A stretch of DNA of 62,619 nt from contig CABJAE010000013.1 in assembly GCA_902363535.1 (NCBI GenBank), forward strand, positions 1,600 through 64,218, written 5' to 3'. Positions 25,415 to 37,064 of this stretch are shown piece by piece. Positions within the stretch are counted from its first letter, which is position 1. Each line of letters starts with the position of its first letter. This stretch comes from Peptoniphilaceae bacterium. Lineage in GTDB: Bacteria; Bacillota; Clostridia; Tissierellales; Peptoniphilaceae. Below the pieces are notes generated by a model that was not told the origin of the DNA, did no database searches, and was given only the letters and a program-made list of their open reading frames with translations. A program made the translations under genes and the position numbers.

Positions 25415-25636
25415 ATATGTATATAGGCTGTATAATGACGTAATATGTGGAAACTGTAATATTGACGGAAAAATAAGATAATAGATTATAAAAGTATTGG
25501 AATCAATGTTTTATGGGGGTTACAAGAACTCTTATAAGTATTTTTTTAAGAATATGTTAAATGAATTTCAACAATAAATACTTAAGAAAAGTTTACTTGT
25601 AGTTGATAAAAATAGGATAAGTTAATTAATAGTTTC

Positions 25637-25666
25637 TTGACGGTTGATTAAGTAAAATCATATGAT
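25637..25666 (+). promoter_or_regulatory. Promoter of the PLDc_N/ABC operon
   Basis: TTGACG (25637-25642), an 18-bp spacer and TATGAT (25661-25666), 27 bp before the first ATG. Confidence 0.7.
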
Positions 25667-25692
25667 ATATACAAATAAAGGGGGGTTAAAAA

Positions 25693-25896
25693 ATGCCAGA
25701 TATTATTAGAGAATACTTGCCGATACTTATACCTATTATTATTTTAGAAATTGCACTTATGATCTATTCATTAAGTCATGTTTTAAAACACGATAGATAT
25801 AAATTTGGAAGCAGAACTATGTGGATTTTAATAGTTGTTTTTATTCAAATTATTGGACCTATCTTATACTTAACAATAGGTAGGGAGGACGAATAA
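25693..25896 (+). CDS. PLDc_N domain small membrane protein (YxlE-like)
   Basis: This 67-residue protein has two membrane helices (about 9-28 and 42-62), separated by SHVLKHDRYKFGSRTMW, and ends GPILYLTIGREDE. This is the PLDc_N pattern (the N-terminal membrane part of cardiolipin synthases, here stand-alone). In Bacillus subtilis the same small protein (YxlE) precedes the ABC pair YxlF-YxlG in the sigY operon. The same gene order here suggests a comparable exporter complex. The start follows AAAGGGGGG. Confidence 0.85.
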   Translation: MPDIIREYLPILIPIIILEIALMIYSLSHVLKHDRYKFGSRTMWILIVVFIQIIGPILYLTIGREDE

Positions 25897-26810
25897 TGGA
25901 AGCGCTAAAAATTGACAATCTTCACAAATCTCTTGGTAAAAATACGATTATTAATGGATTATCCATGTCGATTCCTGAAAATACAATCTTTGGGTTTTTA
26001 GGCAAAAATGGTGCTGGAAAAACTACGACAATGAAAATGATTTTAGGATTCTTGAAAAAGGATGAAGGTTCCATTAAAGTCTTTGGAGAAGAAGTAAGTT
26101 TTGGTCAGTCAAAAACCAATCGATTTACAGGGTATCTTCCAGATGTTCCTGAATTTTACGGTTATATGACAGCAAAGGAATATCTGAATCTATGTGGGGC
26201 TATAACTGGTCTTAGCAAAAATGAAATTAAAAACAAGAGTGTGGAACTTTTAGAATTGGTGGGATTAAGAGATGTCAATAAAAGGATTAGCGGCTATTCT
26301 AGAGGCATGAAACAACGCTTGGGTATTGCCCAAGCCTTGTTAAATAGTCCCGAATTATTAATATGTGATGAACCCACTTCTGCCCTAGATCCACTTGGAA
26401 GAAAAGAGATATTGGACATTATATTAAAGATAAGAGACTCTACAACTGTTATTTTTTCCACACATATTTTATCAGATGTTGAAGCAATCTGTGATCATGT
26501 TGTGGTGCTTGATAAAGGGAAAAATGTACTGGAAGGTTCAATAGATGAACTTAAAAATATAAAGAGGAAAAACACAATTAAAATCAGATTTAAGTCGAAA
26601 GAAGAACTAAAGGCATTTAAGTCACTAGATAAATTTTCAAATCTGTTAACAAATGAAAAAGGAGATACTCTATACTTAACAGACGAAGACAATCAACTAA
26701 AAGACCTCGATATTTTATATGAGCTATATAAGTTAAACATATTTCCTGTAGAGTTAAAAATAGAAGAACCTACATTAGAAAATATTTTTCTGGAGGTGAC
26801 GAAAGCATGA
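25896..26810 (+). CDS. ABC transporter ATP-binding protein (YxlF/BcrA-like)
   Basis: This 304-residue ATPase has Walker A GKNGAGKTTT (about 36-45), signature YSRGMKQRL, Walker B LLICDEPTSALD, the H-loop FSTHILSD and a C-terminal tail of ~80 residues. That is the layout of bacitracin/lantibiotic-type and YxlF-type exporters. It overlaps the PLDc_N stop by one base and the permease start by 4 bp. Codons are AT-rich, as in the whole island. Antimicrobial peptide resistance or toxic peptide export is inference. Confidence 0.92.
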   Translation: MEALKIDNLHKSLGKNTIINGLSMSIPENTIFGFLGKNGAGKTTTMKMILGFLKKDEGSIKVFGEEVSFGQSKTNRFTGYLPDVPEFYGYMTAKEYLNLCGAITGLSKNEIKNKSVELLELVGLRDVNKRISGYSRGMKQRLGIAQALLNSPELLICDEPTSALDPLGRKEILDIILKIRDSTTVIFSTHILSDVEAICDHVVVLDKGKNVLEGSIDELKNIKRKNTIKIRFKSKEELKAFKSLDKFSNLLTNEKGDTLYLTDEDNQLKDLDILYELYKLNIFPVELKIEEPTLENIFLEVTKA

Positions 26811-27574
26811 GGATATTTTTATCTCTTTTAAAGAAAGAAGCTATTGAAGGTACAAGGACTAAAAAAATGACTTCTACCTTTATCCTGTTCTTGTTTATTG
26901 GGTTAATAAGTCCTTTGACAGCTAAATTAACTCCCATGATACTTCAATCCATAGCGACAGGAAATATAGATATTAACGTAGCACCACCATCAGAAATTGA
27001 TTCTTGGACACAATTCTTTAAAAATATTAGTCAGATAGGTATGTTTGGATTAGCCATTATATTAAGTACTCAAATGGCAAATGAATTCCAAAAGGGAACC
27101 TTGATTAACTTGTTATCTAAGGGTCTGCCAAGGTATCAAGTCGTGATATCGAAAATTTTTTATAATTTTATTTTGTGGTTTATTGCTTACTTTTGCTCAT
27201 TTATACTAACTTATTTCTACACAAAGTACTTTTTCGGGATTTCATTTCCTATTAGAAATATACTTATGGCAGCCTTGCTTCCTTTTATATTTGGATTATT
27301 CTTAATATCGTTAGAGATATTAGCTGGAGTGATTTCAGGAAATGTTATAGGTACATTAATATTAACGACAGCTGGGATTGTAATTCAACTTATATTATCT
27401 ATTCGAGATGAAATTGTTAAATACATGCCCATCGCATTGATAGGAAAGCCTGTGAACCTTATAAAAGGAATAGGATATGATGACTACTATGTACCGATTA
27501 TTACGGGCAGTATTTTGCTTATACTGTGTATCGTAATTTCGATTGCTATAATAAACAAAAAACAAATCAGTTAG
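26807..27574 (+). CDS. ABC-2 permease (YxlG-like)
   Basis: This 255-residue six-helix ABC-2 permease begins with an amphipathic LLKKEAIEGTRTKKMT stretch. It has ILSTQMANEFQKGTLINLLSKGLPRYQVVISK and ends in a hydrophobic helix with a basic tip. It pairs with the ATPase at 25896-26810. It is the third gene of the island operon and is 13 bp from the XRE regulator gene. Confidence 0.88.
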   Translation: MRIFLSLLKKEAIEGTRTKKMTSTFILFLFIGLISPLTAKLTPMILQSIATGNIDINVAPPSEIDSWTQFFKNISQIGMFGLAIILSTQMANEFQKGTLINLLSKGLPRYQVVISKIFYNFILWFIAYFCSFILTYFYTKYFFGISFPIRNILMAALLPFIFGLFLISLEILAGVISGNVIGTLILTTAGIVIQLILSIRDEIVKYMPIALIGKPVNLIKGIGYDDYYVPIITGSILLILCIVISIAIINKKQIS

Positions 27575-27587
27575 GAGGTAAAATAGA

Positions 27588-28691
27588 ATGCTAAAAATTG
27601 GAGAAAATATTCTTCAGAAGCGAAAAGAAAGAGGCCTAACTCAGGAAGAATTAGCAGAATTCATGATGGTAACAAAGGCTTCCGTATCAAAATGGGAGAC
27701 AGGTCAAAGCCATCCAGATATTTTACTTCTACCAAAACTTGCCACTTTCTTTAATATAAGTGTGGATGAATTAATAGGATATGACCCAGATTTATCTTCA
27801 ACTCAAATACAAAAATTTTATATAGACTTAGAGAATCGTGTCACTGATACAGATATGGATAGTATCGTAAAAGATATAAAAATCAAAATAAAACAATACT
27901 ATTCTTGCTTTGAACTACTATACTATATGGCTTTGTTTATTTTGAACCATTGTGATTTAGAAACTGATGATGTAAAGAAAGAGGAATATCTCGAATACGC
28001 AAATAATATATTAAAGAGAGTGTGTGAGGATTCGAAAGATTCTATACTTAAAGATAAATCACTGAGTTTAAGGGCAGCTTGCCTGATTAGTTTAGGGAAA
28101 TCAGAAGAAGCACTAAATATTTTGCCATCTTCTGACATGCTATCTATATCTAAAGATTGTTTGGTGGCTTCAGCTTATTTAAAAACAAAGAAGGAAAATG
28201 AAGTAGATCAAAAACTACAAATAATGATTTATAAGAACGTAATTGATTTAATCACCCTTCTTATGATGAAGAGTAGTTTGCATAATGACGATTGGGCAGA
28301 AACATTGGAGAGAGTAGAGAATTTAATAGAAACTTTTAATCTTATTGAAATAAATATTTCTATCGTTTTAAATTTCTATTTATCCTTGGCGACCCATTAT
28401 ATTGAAGATAATAACCCAAAACTCGCTAGTCAATATGTAGAAAAATTACTCAGCCTGATAGTAGAAAACAAGGAAAAAGCCTTTAAGATAAGAGACGATG
28501 AGTATTTTAATCAAATAGGTGAATGGCTTGATGAAAATTTATTATTATCTACGAATCCAAATAGAAGTGACGATATGATTGTTCGCTTTTATATAGATGC
28601 AATAGCGAATAATGAAAACTTTAAAGGAATTATTTCTGATGGAAAGGTAAAATCATTAGTTGATAAGGTTAAGGAGATTTACTCTCTATAA
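27588..28691 (+). CDS. XRE-family regulator with helical repeat (TPR-like) domain
   Basis: This 367-residue protein has an N-terminal Cro/XRE helix-turn-helix (about 4-62: RGLTQEELAEFMMVTKASVSKW is the recognition region). A long all-helical part (about 75-365) follows, with regularly spaced helices such as LKDKSLSLRAACLISLGKSEEALNIL, typical of TPR-like peptide- or partner-binding domains. It starts after TTAGGAGGT. As last gene of the transporter operon it probably regulates it in response to a ligand. Its B. subtilis counterpart operon uses a sigma factor instead. Confidence 0.85.
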   Translation: MLKIGENILQKRKERGLTQEELAEFMMVTKASVSKWETGQSHPDILLLPKLATFFNISVDELIGYDPDLSSTQIQKFYIDLENRVTDTDMDSIVKDIKIKIKQYYSCFELLYYMALFILNHCDLETDDVKKEEYLEYANNILKRVCEDSKDSILKDKSLSLRAACLISLGKSEEALNILPSSDMLSISKDCLVASAYLKTKKENEVDQKLQIMIYKNVIDLITLLMMKSSLHNDDWAETLERVENLIETFNLIEINISIVLNFYLSLATHYIEDNNPKLASQYVEKLLSLIVENKEKAFKIRDDEYFNQIGEWLDENLLLSTNPNRSDDMIVRFYIDAIANNENFKGIISDGKVKSLVDKVKEIYSL

Positions 28692-28826
28692 TTAAATAAT
28701 ACCATTAGATAAAAGATTGTAATTTTGTTTATCCATTCCTAAGTAATAGACTTTTACTTAAGTTTACACAACTTTAACAAGCTGTCAATTTTTCATAAAA
28801 ATTTAGAGTTGATCTAATAGGAGGAT

Positions 28827-28984
28827 TTTTGGCAATATGAAGAATGGTTAAAAATATATGAATACTGGTAGTATCCTTATCATGAATATATCAAAGGTTA
28901 GCTGAAATCGAAATATAGACGCTATATAATTAACGGAAGAGTAGATAATGAGCTAAAAATTCAAAATGATATTTGAAAAATAAT
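28827..28984 (+). pseudogene. Decayed coding remnant, unknown
   Basis: The frame FWQYEEWLKIYEYW is interrupted by stop codons but continues with protein-like sequence (KSKYRRYIINGRVDNELKI). It starts behind AGGAGG, so it looks like a small gene inactivated by nonsense changes. The family is unknown. The rest of the 28692-29101 gap shows nothing else. Confidence 0.3.
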
Positions 28985-29101
28985 ATGATTTAAATACAAT
29001 GAAAATCAGTTTCTTGGAACTGAAACTACATTTTTGCTAAAAGCATGATTAAATCGATTATGTTGAAAGATTAATAAGTTGAACACAAGAGAGGAGTATT
29101 T

Positions 29102-29368
29102 ATGAAAGAAAAATTAAGTAAGAAGATTTTTTTACTAGGACTTGTAATATTTGTGATTTCTTGCCTACTTCCAGTAGATATATTTGAACGCTGCACAAGT
29201 CTAAGACCAACTGGGCTCACATCAATGTTTGTCTGCCCGATTATTGGACTAATAGGTTTAATAATTGGTGTAAAAGAAAAGGATAAGTTGTTTATGGCAT
29301 TAAATATCCTTTTGATCTTATTACTTCCTATAGCAATGTTTGTAGGTCATCTAGTAGGATCTCTTTAA
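29102..29368 (+). CDS. Small membrane protein (88 aa), unknown
   Basis: This 88-residue protein begins with a basic tip and three hydrophobic segments (about 9-24, 40-56, 63-85). It follows a good GAGAGGAG ribosome-binding site, 7-10 nt before the ATG. I do not recognise the family. Its position after the XRE operon in an AT-rich island suggests an accessory, perhaps immunity-like, membrane protein, but this is inference only. Confidence 0.6.
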   Translation: MKEKLSKKIFLLGLVIFVISCLLPVDIFERCTSLRPTGLTSMFVCPIIGLIGLIIGVKEKDKLFMALNILLILLLPIAMFVGHLVGSL

Positions 29369-29407
29369 GTAAAATAATAAGTTTAGAGTAAAAATTTGTA
29401 AATAATC

Positions 29408-29440
29408 TTAAAAAAGCTATAGGCATATCCGCTTATAGCT
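29408..29440 (-). terminator. Terminator after the relaxase remnant
   Basis: On the minus strand AGCTATA/TATAGCT with a 12-nt loop and a T run, just past the relaxase stop at 29443-29445. The A-rich other side makes it usable in both directions. Confidence 0.75.
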
Positions 29441-29442
29441 TT

Positions 29443-29880
29443 TTATCTCTCCACTTCCTTTCCATAATAATTTTCATAGTTTTTCCTATACTGAACAAGG
29501 TCAGAAAATTGTTGTTTATTCAAAGAATACTCTTGCATGAGGGTGTTCTTTTTTTCTTGCAATTTATCGAGTTTGGTTAGTACTTCTTTTGTGTTTGGTA
29601 GTTTTTTATAGTTTTCTAAGATTTTTTAGCGGCTATTTTGTAGACGGAAAGTTCACTATAATATTCTTCTTCAAATTGCCTATCTTTAGGATTCTTGTTG
29701 TGGTATTTATATATTTCACGATACTTATTAATAGTATTTATATTTTCCATATCTTGGGATAAACTCTTCATCTCAGTTTCAATTTTCTTTATTTTATCTA
29801 ATAAGTCTTGTCTATCATCAGCAGATTTTTTGATTAGATCATCGAGTTGAGTAATTGAATTAATTCCTTTATTTTCTAAT
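29443..29880 (-). pseudogene. Relaxase C-terminal fragment, truncated and frameshifted
   Basis: On the minus strand the frame reads LENKGINSITQLDDLIKKSA, QDMENINTINKYREIYKYH, then after a run of six A (29622-29627) continues one frame over as LENYKKLPNTKEVLTKLDKL and ends QYRKNYENYYGKEVER. This coiled, Lys/Glu-rich ending matches the C-terminal region of relaxases of Gram-positive conjugative elements. The N-terminal catalytic domain is missing: the fragment breaks off near 29880. Restoring one A repairs the internal frame. Confidence 0.65.
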
Positions 29881-29986
29881 AGAATGGAATGAAATGAGAA
29901 AAAAGCATTATAACGATGAGATAACAGACGAAGAATTTGAAGATTGGAAGTTATCTTACCCTAAAAAATCAAGATTTTTAAAATAA
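29881..29986 (+). pseudogene. C-terminal gene fragment, unidentified
   Basis: This plus-strand frame reads EWNEMRKKHYNDEITDEEF, then EDWKLSYPKKSRFLK to a TAA at 29984-29986, with a terminator after it. It has no start and begins at the same point where the divergent relaxase fragment breaks off. That fits a deletion joining the 3' halves of two divergent genes. The family is not recognised. Confidence 0.4.
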
Positions 29987-30000
29987 AAATATGTACGCAA

Positions 30001-30036
30001 AAAGACCGCAGTCTAAAAACTACGGTCTAATTTTTT
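30001..30036. terminator. Terminator after the fragment at 29881, usable in both directions
   Basis: The stem AGACCG/CGGTCT is followed by AATTTTTT on the plus strand. On the minus strand it is followed by TTTTTGCG. It may now be the first terminator reached by guaA transcripts. Confidence 0.7.
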
Positions 30037-30166
30037 GTCCAAATGTAAACCACTTGGAACTATTATTCAATTTATTCTTTTTTACTTCCAGTACCATTTA
30101 AGTACCAGTAGCCATTGTTCATTCTCTTTATAGCTTGTAATTAAGCCATTTTAGAAAATTTTGCTA

Positions 30167-31699
30167 CTATTCCCATTCAATCGTTGCCGGGGGTTTCGAA
30201 GTAATATCGTACACAATGCGGTTGATGTGTTCCACTTCGTTGACGATTCTGACGCTCACTTTGTCCAGCACCTCGTAGGGGATGCGGGCCCAATCGGCGG
30301 TCATAAAGTCGGAGGTGGTGACGGCGCGCAATGCCAGGGTGTAGTCGTAGGTTCTGAAGTCGCCCATGACGCCGACGCTTCGGTTGTTGGTAAGGACGGC
30401 GAAGTATTGGTTGATGTCGTGATCCATGCCGGCTTTGGCGATTTCGTCGCGGAAGATGTAGTCGGCATCGCGCAGGATGTCGAGTTTTTCTTCGGTGATT
30501 TCGCCCATGACGCGAATGGCGAGGCCGGGTCCCGGGAAGGGTTGGCGCCAGACGAGTTTGGGATCGAGGCCGATGGCTTCGCCCAGTTGTCTGACCTCGT
30601 CTTTAAAGAGGTCTCTTAAAGGCTCGATAAGGTCTTTGAAGTCGACGACGGAAGGAAGGCCTCCGACGTTGTGGTGGCTTTTGATGACGGCGGCGTCTCC
30701 CGCCCCGCTTTCGATGACGTCGGGGTAGATGGTGCCTTGGGCCAAGAAATCGACGGCGCCGATTTTTCTGCCTTCGTCTTCGAAGACGCGGATGAATTCT
30801 TCGCCGATGATTTTCCTTTTTTGTTCGGGATCGGTGACGCCTTTTAAGCGCTTTAAGAAGCGGTCTTTTGCGTCGACGCGAATGAAGTGCATGTCGGTGT
30901 CTTTAAAGGCTTCTTCCACTTCGTCGCCTTCGTTTTTGCGCATGAGGCCGTGGTCGACGAAGATGCAGATGAGGTTTTCGCCGATGGCATCGACGAGGAG
31001 TTTGGCGCACACGGAGGAATCCACGCCGCCGGAGAGGGCGAGGAGGACTTTTTTGTCGCCGACTTTTTCTTGGATGGCGCGCTTGGCCTCGTTGGCGAAG
31101 TCGTGCATGTTCCAGTCCCCTTTGGCATGACATACTTTTTTCAGGAAGTTGTCGATGATTTCGTGACCGTTTTCGGTGTGGTTGACTTCGCCGTGGAACT
31201 GGATGGCGTAGATGTTTTTCTCTCTGTTTTCCATGGCGGCCACGGGGCAGCTGTCAGTGGAGGCCACGGTGCGGAAGCCTTCGGGAAGTTCTTTGACGTA
31301 GTCCACGTGGCTCATCCAAGTGGTTTGTTCCACATCCAGGCCGTCGAAGAGTTTCGATGCGGGATCCACCATGGTTTTGGTTTTGCCGAATTCCCGCTTG
31401 TCGGATTTGGTGACGGTGCCGCCCATGTTTTTGGCGATGAGTTGCATGCCGTAGCAGATGCCTAAAATGGGCAGGCCCATGTCCAGGATTTCCGGATCGA
31501 TGTCCGGGCTCTTGGCGTCGTAGACGCTGTTGGGGCCGCCGGTAAAGATGAGGCCGATGGGCTTTTCTTTCTTAATGGCATCCAGGGCTTTTTTGTAGGG
31601 GACCACTTCCGCGTAGACGTTTTTTTCCCGCACGCGCCGCGTGATCAGTTGATTGTATTGACCACCGAAGTCGATGACCAGTATTTTTTCTCTTTCCAT
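30167..31699 (-). CDS. guaA: GMP synthase (glutamine-hydrolysing)
   Basis: This 510-residue enzyme aminates XMP to GMP. The N-terminal glutamine amidotransferase has the nucleophile Cys in [12 protein letters not shown] (about 82-93). The ATP pyrophosphatase part has LSGGVDSS (about 222-229), and the C-terminal dimerisation domain ends KPPATIEWE. It starts [14 protein letters not shown] behind AAGGAGG. Its last 11 bp form one copy of the island end repeat, so the element entered without destroying the gene. The present stop is TAG, and the pre-insertion stop was probably TAA. Confidence 0.97.
   Translation of the reverse strand: MEREKILVIDFGGQYNQLITRRVREKNVYAEVVPYKKALDAIKKEKPIGLIFTGGPNSVYDAKSPDIDPEILDMGLPILGICYGMQLIAKNMGGTVTKSDKREFGKTKTMVDPASKLFDGLDVEQTTWMSHVDYVKELPEGFRTVASTDSCPVAAMENREKNIYAIQFHGEVNHTENGHEIIDNFLKKVCHAKGDWNMHDFANEAKRAIQEKVGDKKVLLALSGGVDSSVCAKLLVDAIGENLICIFVDHGLMRKNEGDEVEEAFKDTDMHFIRVDAKDRFLKRLKGVTDPEQKRKIIGEEFIRVFEDEGRKIGAVDFLAQGTIYPDVIESGAGDAAVIKSHHNVGGLPSVVDFKDLIEPLRDLFKDEVRQLGEAIGLDPKLVWRQPFPGPGLAIRVMGEITEEKLDILRDADYIFRDEIAKAGMDHDINQYFAVLTNNRSVGVMGDFRTYDYTLALRAVTTSDFMTADWARIPYEVLDKVSVRIVNEVEHINRIVYDITSKPPATIEWE
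30168..30178. repeat. Island end repeat (att-like), guaA copy
   Basis: This 11-bp TATTCCCATTC is identical to 24845-24855. It covers two bases of the guaA stop codon and the codons before it (GAATGGGAATA on the coding strand). Confidence 0.72.
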
Positions 31700-31722
31700 G
31701 GAAAACCTCCTTTTCGGCTTTT

Positions 31723-31731
31723 ATTATAGCA
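31723..31731 (-). promoter_or_regulatory. Extended -10 promoter of guaA
   Basis: On the minus strand TGCTATAAT, about 24 bp before the ATG. It is preceded by CCCGAACCGAATA, which only partly resembles a PurR box (CCGAACAATATTCGG type). Confidence 0.6.
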
Positions 31732-31796
31732 TATTCGGTTCGGGTCTTTTTCCCGATGGGTTTCATTGTTTTTTCAATTTTTCGATGAATGTATGG

Positions 31797-31814
31797 TATA
31801 CTATGTTCAGTATA
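31797..31814 (+). promoter_or_regulatory. Extended -10 promoter with inverted repeat before the XRE-cupin gene
   Basis: The extended -10 TGGTATACT (31794-31802) forms one arm of the perfect inverted repeat TATACT-6 bp-AGTATA. This suggests autorepression by the XRE-cupin protein. Confidence 0.5.
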
Positions 31815-31845
31815 TGTTTTTACATTGAATACAGGGGGGTGTTGT

Positions 31846-32421
31846 ATGTCCGGAAAGTTTTCGGGACAAAAAATTCGTACCATGCGCAAGGCGCTTGGCA
31901 TGAGTATTAAGGATCTGGCCGAGGCCTCGAATCTGTCCACGGGGCTGATCAGTCAAATCGAGCGGGATTTGGTCTCGCCCTCGGTAAACGCCATGTTGCG
32001 CATTGTGGATGCTTTACATACGACCATGGGGGAATTTTTCGAGGACGTGCCGTCGAAGAAGAAGCCCACGATTATCCACAGCGGCGAGCATAAGATGTTG
32101 GATGACGGCGCCACGGACCGCCGGGTGCGCCTTCTGTCGCCTGAAGGCCGCCGGGAGTACGCGGTGATGGAGATGCGTTTTGAAACGGCGGACAAAAAGG
32201 ACGTATTGCCCACGACGGGCGACGAAGGCGAGGCCTTCGGCTTTATTAAGGCGGGTCGGCTCACGGTGATGGTGGACGATGTGGCCTATCCCGTGGAAGC
32301 GGGGGACAGCATCGCCTTCGACCGCGCCGCCAGATACGCGATGTTTAACGAGCACAAGGAGCCGTGTCTGTCCACGTGGGTGTTTCTGCCGCCGGCGGAT
32401 TTGAAAAAACAGGGGTCATGA
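31846..32421 (+). CDS. XRE-cupin transcriptional regulator
   Basis: This 191-residue regulator has an XRE helix-turn-helix (about 8-65: MSIKDLAEASNLSTGLISQIERDLVSPSVNAM) and a C-terminal cupin ligand domain (about 110-185: EAFGFIKAGRLTVMVDD, VEAGDSIAF). XRE-cupin proteins such as PuuR or SutR sense small metabolites. I choose the ATG at 31846, behind a run of G; the upstream Met lies before the promoter. The stop codon lies in the loop of the following terminator. Confidence 0.92.
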   Translation: MSGKFSGQKIRTMRKALGMSIKDLAEASNLSTGLISQIERDLVSPSVNAMLRIVDALHTTMGEFFEDVPSKKKPTIIHSGEHKMLDDGATDRRVRLLSPEGRREYAVMEMRFETADKKDVLPTTGDEGEAFGFIKAGRLTVMVDDVAYPVEAGDSIAFDRAARYAMFNEHKEPCLSTWVFLPPADLKKQGS

Positions 32422-32434
32422 GATCCCTGTTTTT

Positions 32435-32436
<2 letters not shown>
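32404..32436. terminator. Bidirectional terminator between XRE-cupin and Nudix genes
   Basis: AAAAAACAGGG pairs with CCCTGTTTTTT. The TGA of the plus-strand gene lies in the loop. Confidence 0.85.
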
Positions 32437-36620
<4,184 letters not shown>

Positions 36621-36634
36621 ATTCCCTCCTAAAA

Positions 36635-36668
36635 TAGAAAAAATTGGTTCTCTCGAAAGATAACCAAT
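36635..36668 (-). terminator. Terminator hairpin inside the glnA leader (candidate attenuator)
   Basis: On the minus strand ATTGGTT/AACCAAT with an inner TCT-TTCG-AGA, followed by TTTTTTCTATTTT, ends about 15 bp before the start codon. An upstream hairpin CCCTTGC-ACC-GCGAGGG (36684-36700) lies between the promoter and this terminator. Confidence 0.7.
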
Positions 36669-36713
36669 ATAAAAAAACCTATGACCCTCGCGGTGCAAGG
36701 GGTGTTTTCTTTT

Positions 36714-36742
36714 ATAATAGTAAAAGGAATTTTCAATGTCAA
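36714..36742 (-). promoter_or_regulatory. glnA promoter
   Basis: On the minus strand TTGACA (complement of 36737-36742), an exact 17-bp spacer and TATTAT (complement of 36714-36719), about 94 bp before the glnA ATG. The leader contains two hairpins. Confidence 0.8.
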
Positions 36743-36792
36743 GAACCGATGGCGGAGGCCGGGAAAAAATATAAATTTTACCTCTCCATCAC

Positions 36793-36820
36793 TTGACAAA
36801 GGGCCTCGTCCCTGTATAAT
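36793..36820 (+). promoter_or_regulatory. proS (T-box) promoter
   Basis: TTGACA (36793-36798), a 16-bp spacer and TATAAT (36815-36820), divergent from the glnA promoter about 50 bp away. Confidence 0.85.
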
Positions 36821-36826
36821 GGATGT

Positions 36827-37044
36827 ATTCAAAAACTTCGATGGAGAAAAGTACGTGGGGCTAAATCTCAGGGAGTCGAATTCACCGATTGAAAGATTCG
36901 ACGATGGCTGCCCGCAGAATCCCGCTCCGGAGTTGTCCGCAAAACGGACCGCTTGTCCCGTTACGACATTGAGGATACCCGATGAGGGTATTGAATTTGG
37001 GTGGTACCACGGTTTTTCGTCCCTGAGAAACCGTGGTTTTTTTA
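36827..37044 (+). promoter_or_regulatory. T-box riboswitch of proS
   Basis: The conserved T-box TGGGTGGTACCACGG ends at 37012, and a terminator stem (CCACGGTTT with AAACCGTGG, then a T run) follows. Upstream is a structured stem I region with a strong GTCGAAT/ATTCGAC hairpin (36877-36904). Uncharged tRNA-Pro binding should stop terminator formation. Pro codons CCG and CCC occur in the region (loop near 36890 and CCC near 36920), but which one is the specifier I cannot settle without folding. Confidence 0.92.
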
Positions 37045-37064
37045 TTGGATTGAGGAGGCACACA

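Larger units (their letters stand above)
24856..30178. mobile_element. AT-rich genomic island inserted at the 3' end of guaA
   Basis: The stretch is strikingly AT-rich, with AT-rich codon choice, against the GC-rich flanks. It begins and ends at an 11-bp direct repeat and abuts the guaA stop codon. Contents are a PLDc_N/ABC/permease/XRE operon, a small membrane protein, a relaxase C-terminus and other relics. No integrase or recombinase gene is visible, so it is probably a deleted remnant of an integrative mobilizable or conjugative element. The 3' end of guaA is a known integration site for genomic islands. Confidence 0.75.

Noticed and set aside
28827..28984. Intact small gene
   Set aside because: Several in-frame stop codons; kept only as a low-confidence relic.
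31707..31731. PurR box before guaA
   Set aside because: Only a partial CCCGAACCGAATA match; no second half in the expected spacing, so it is not reported as a site.
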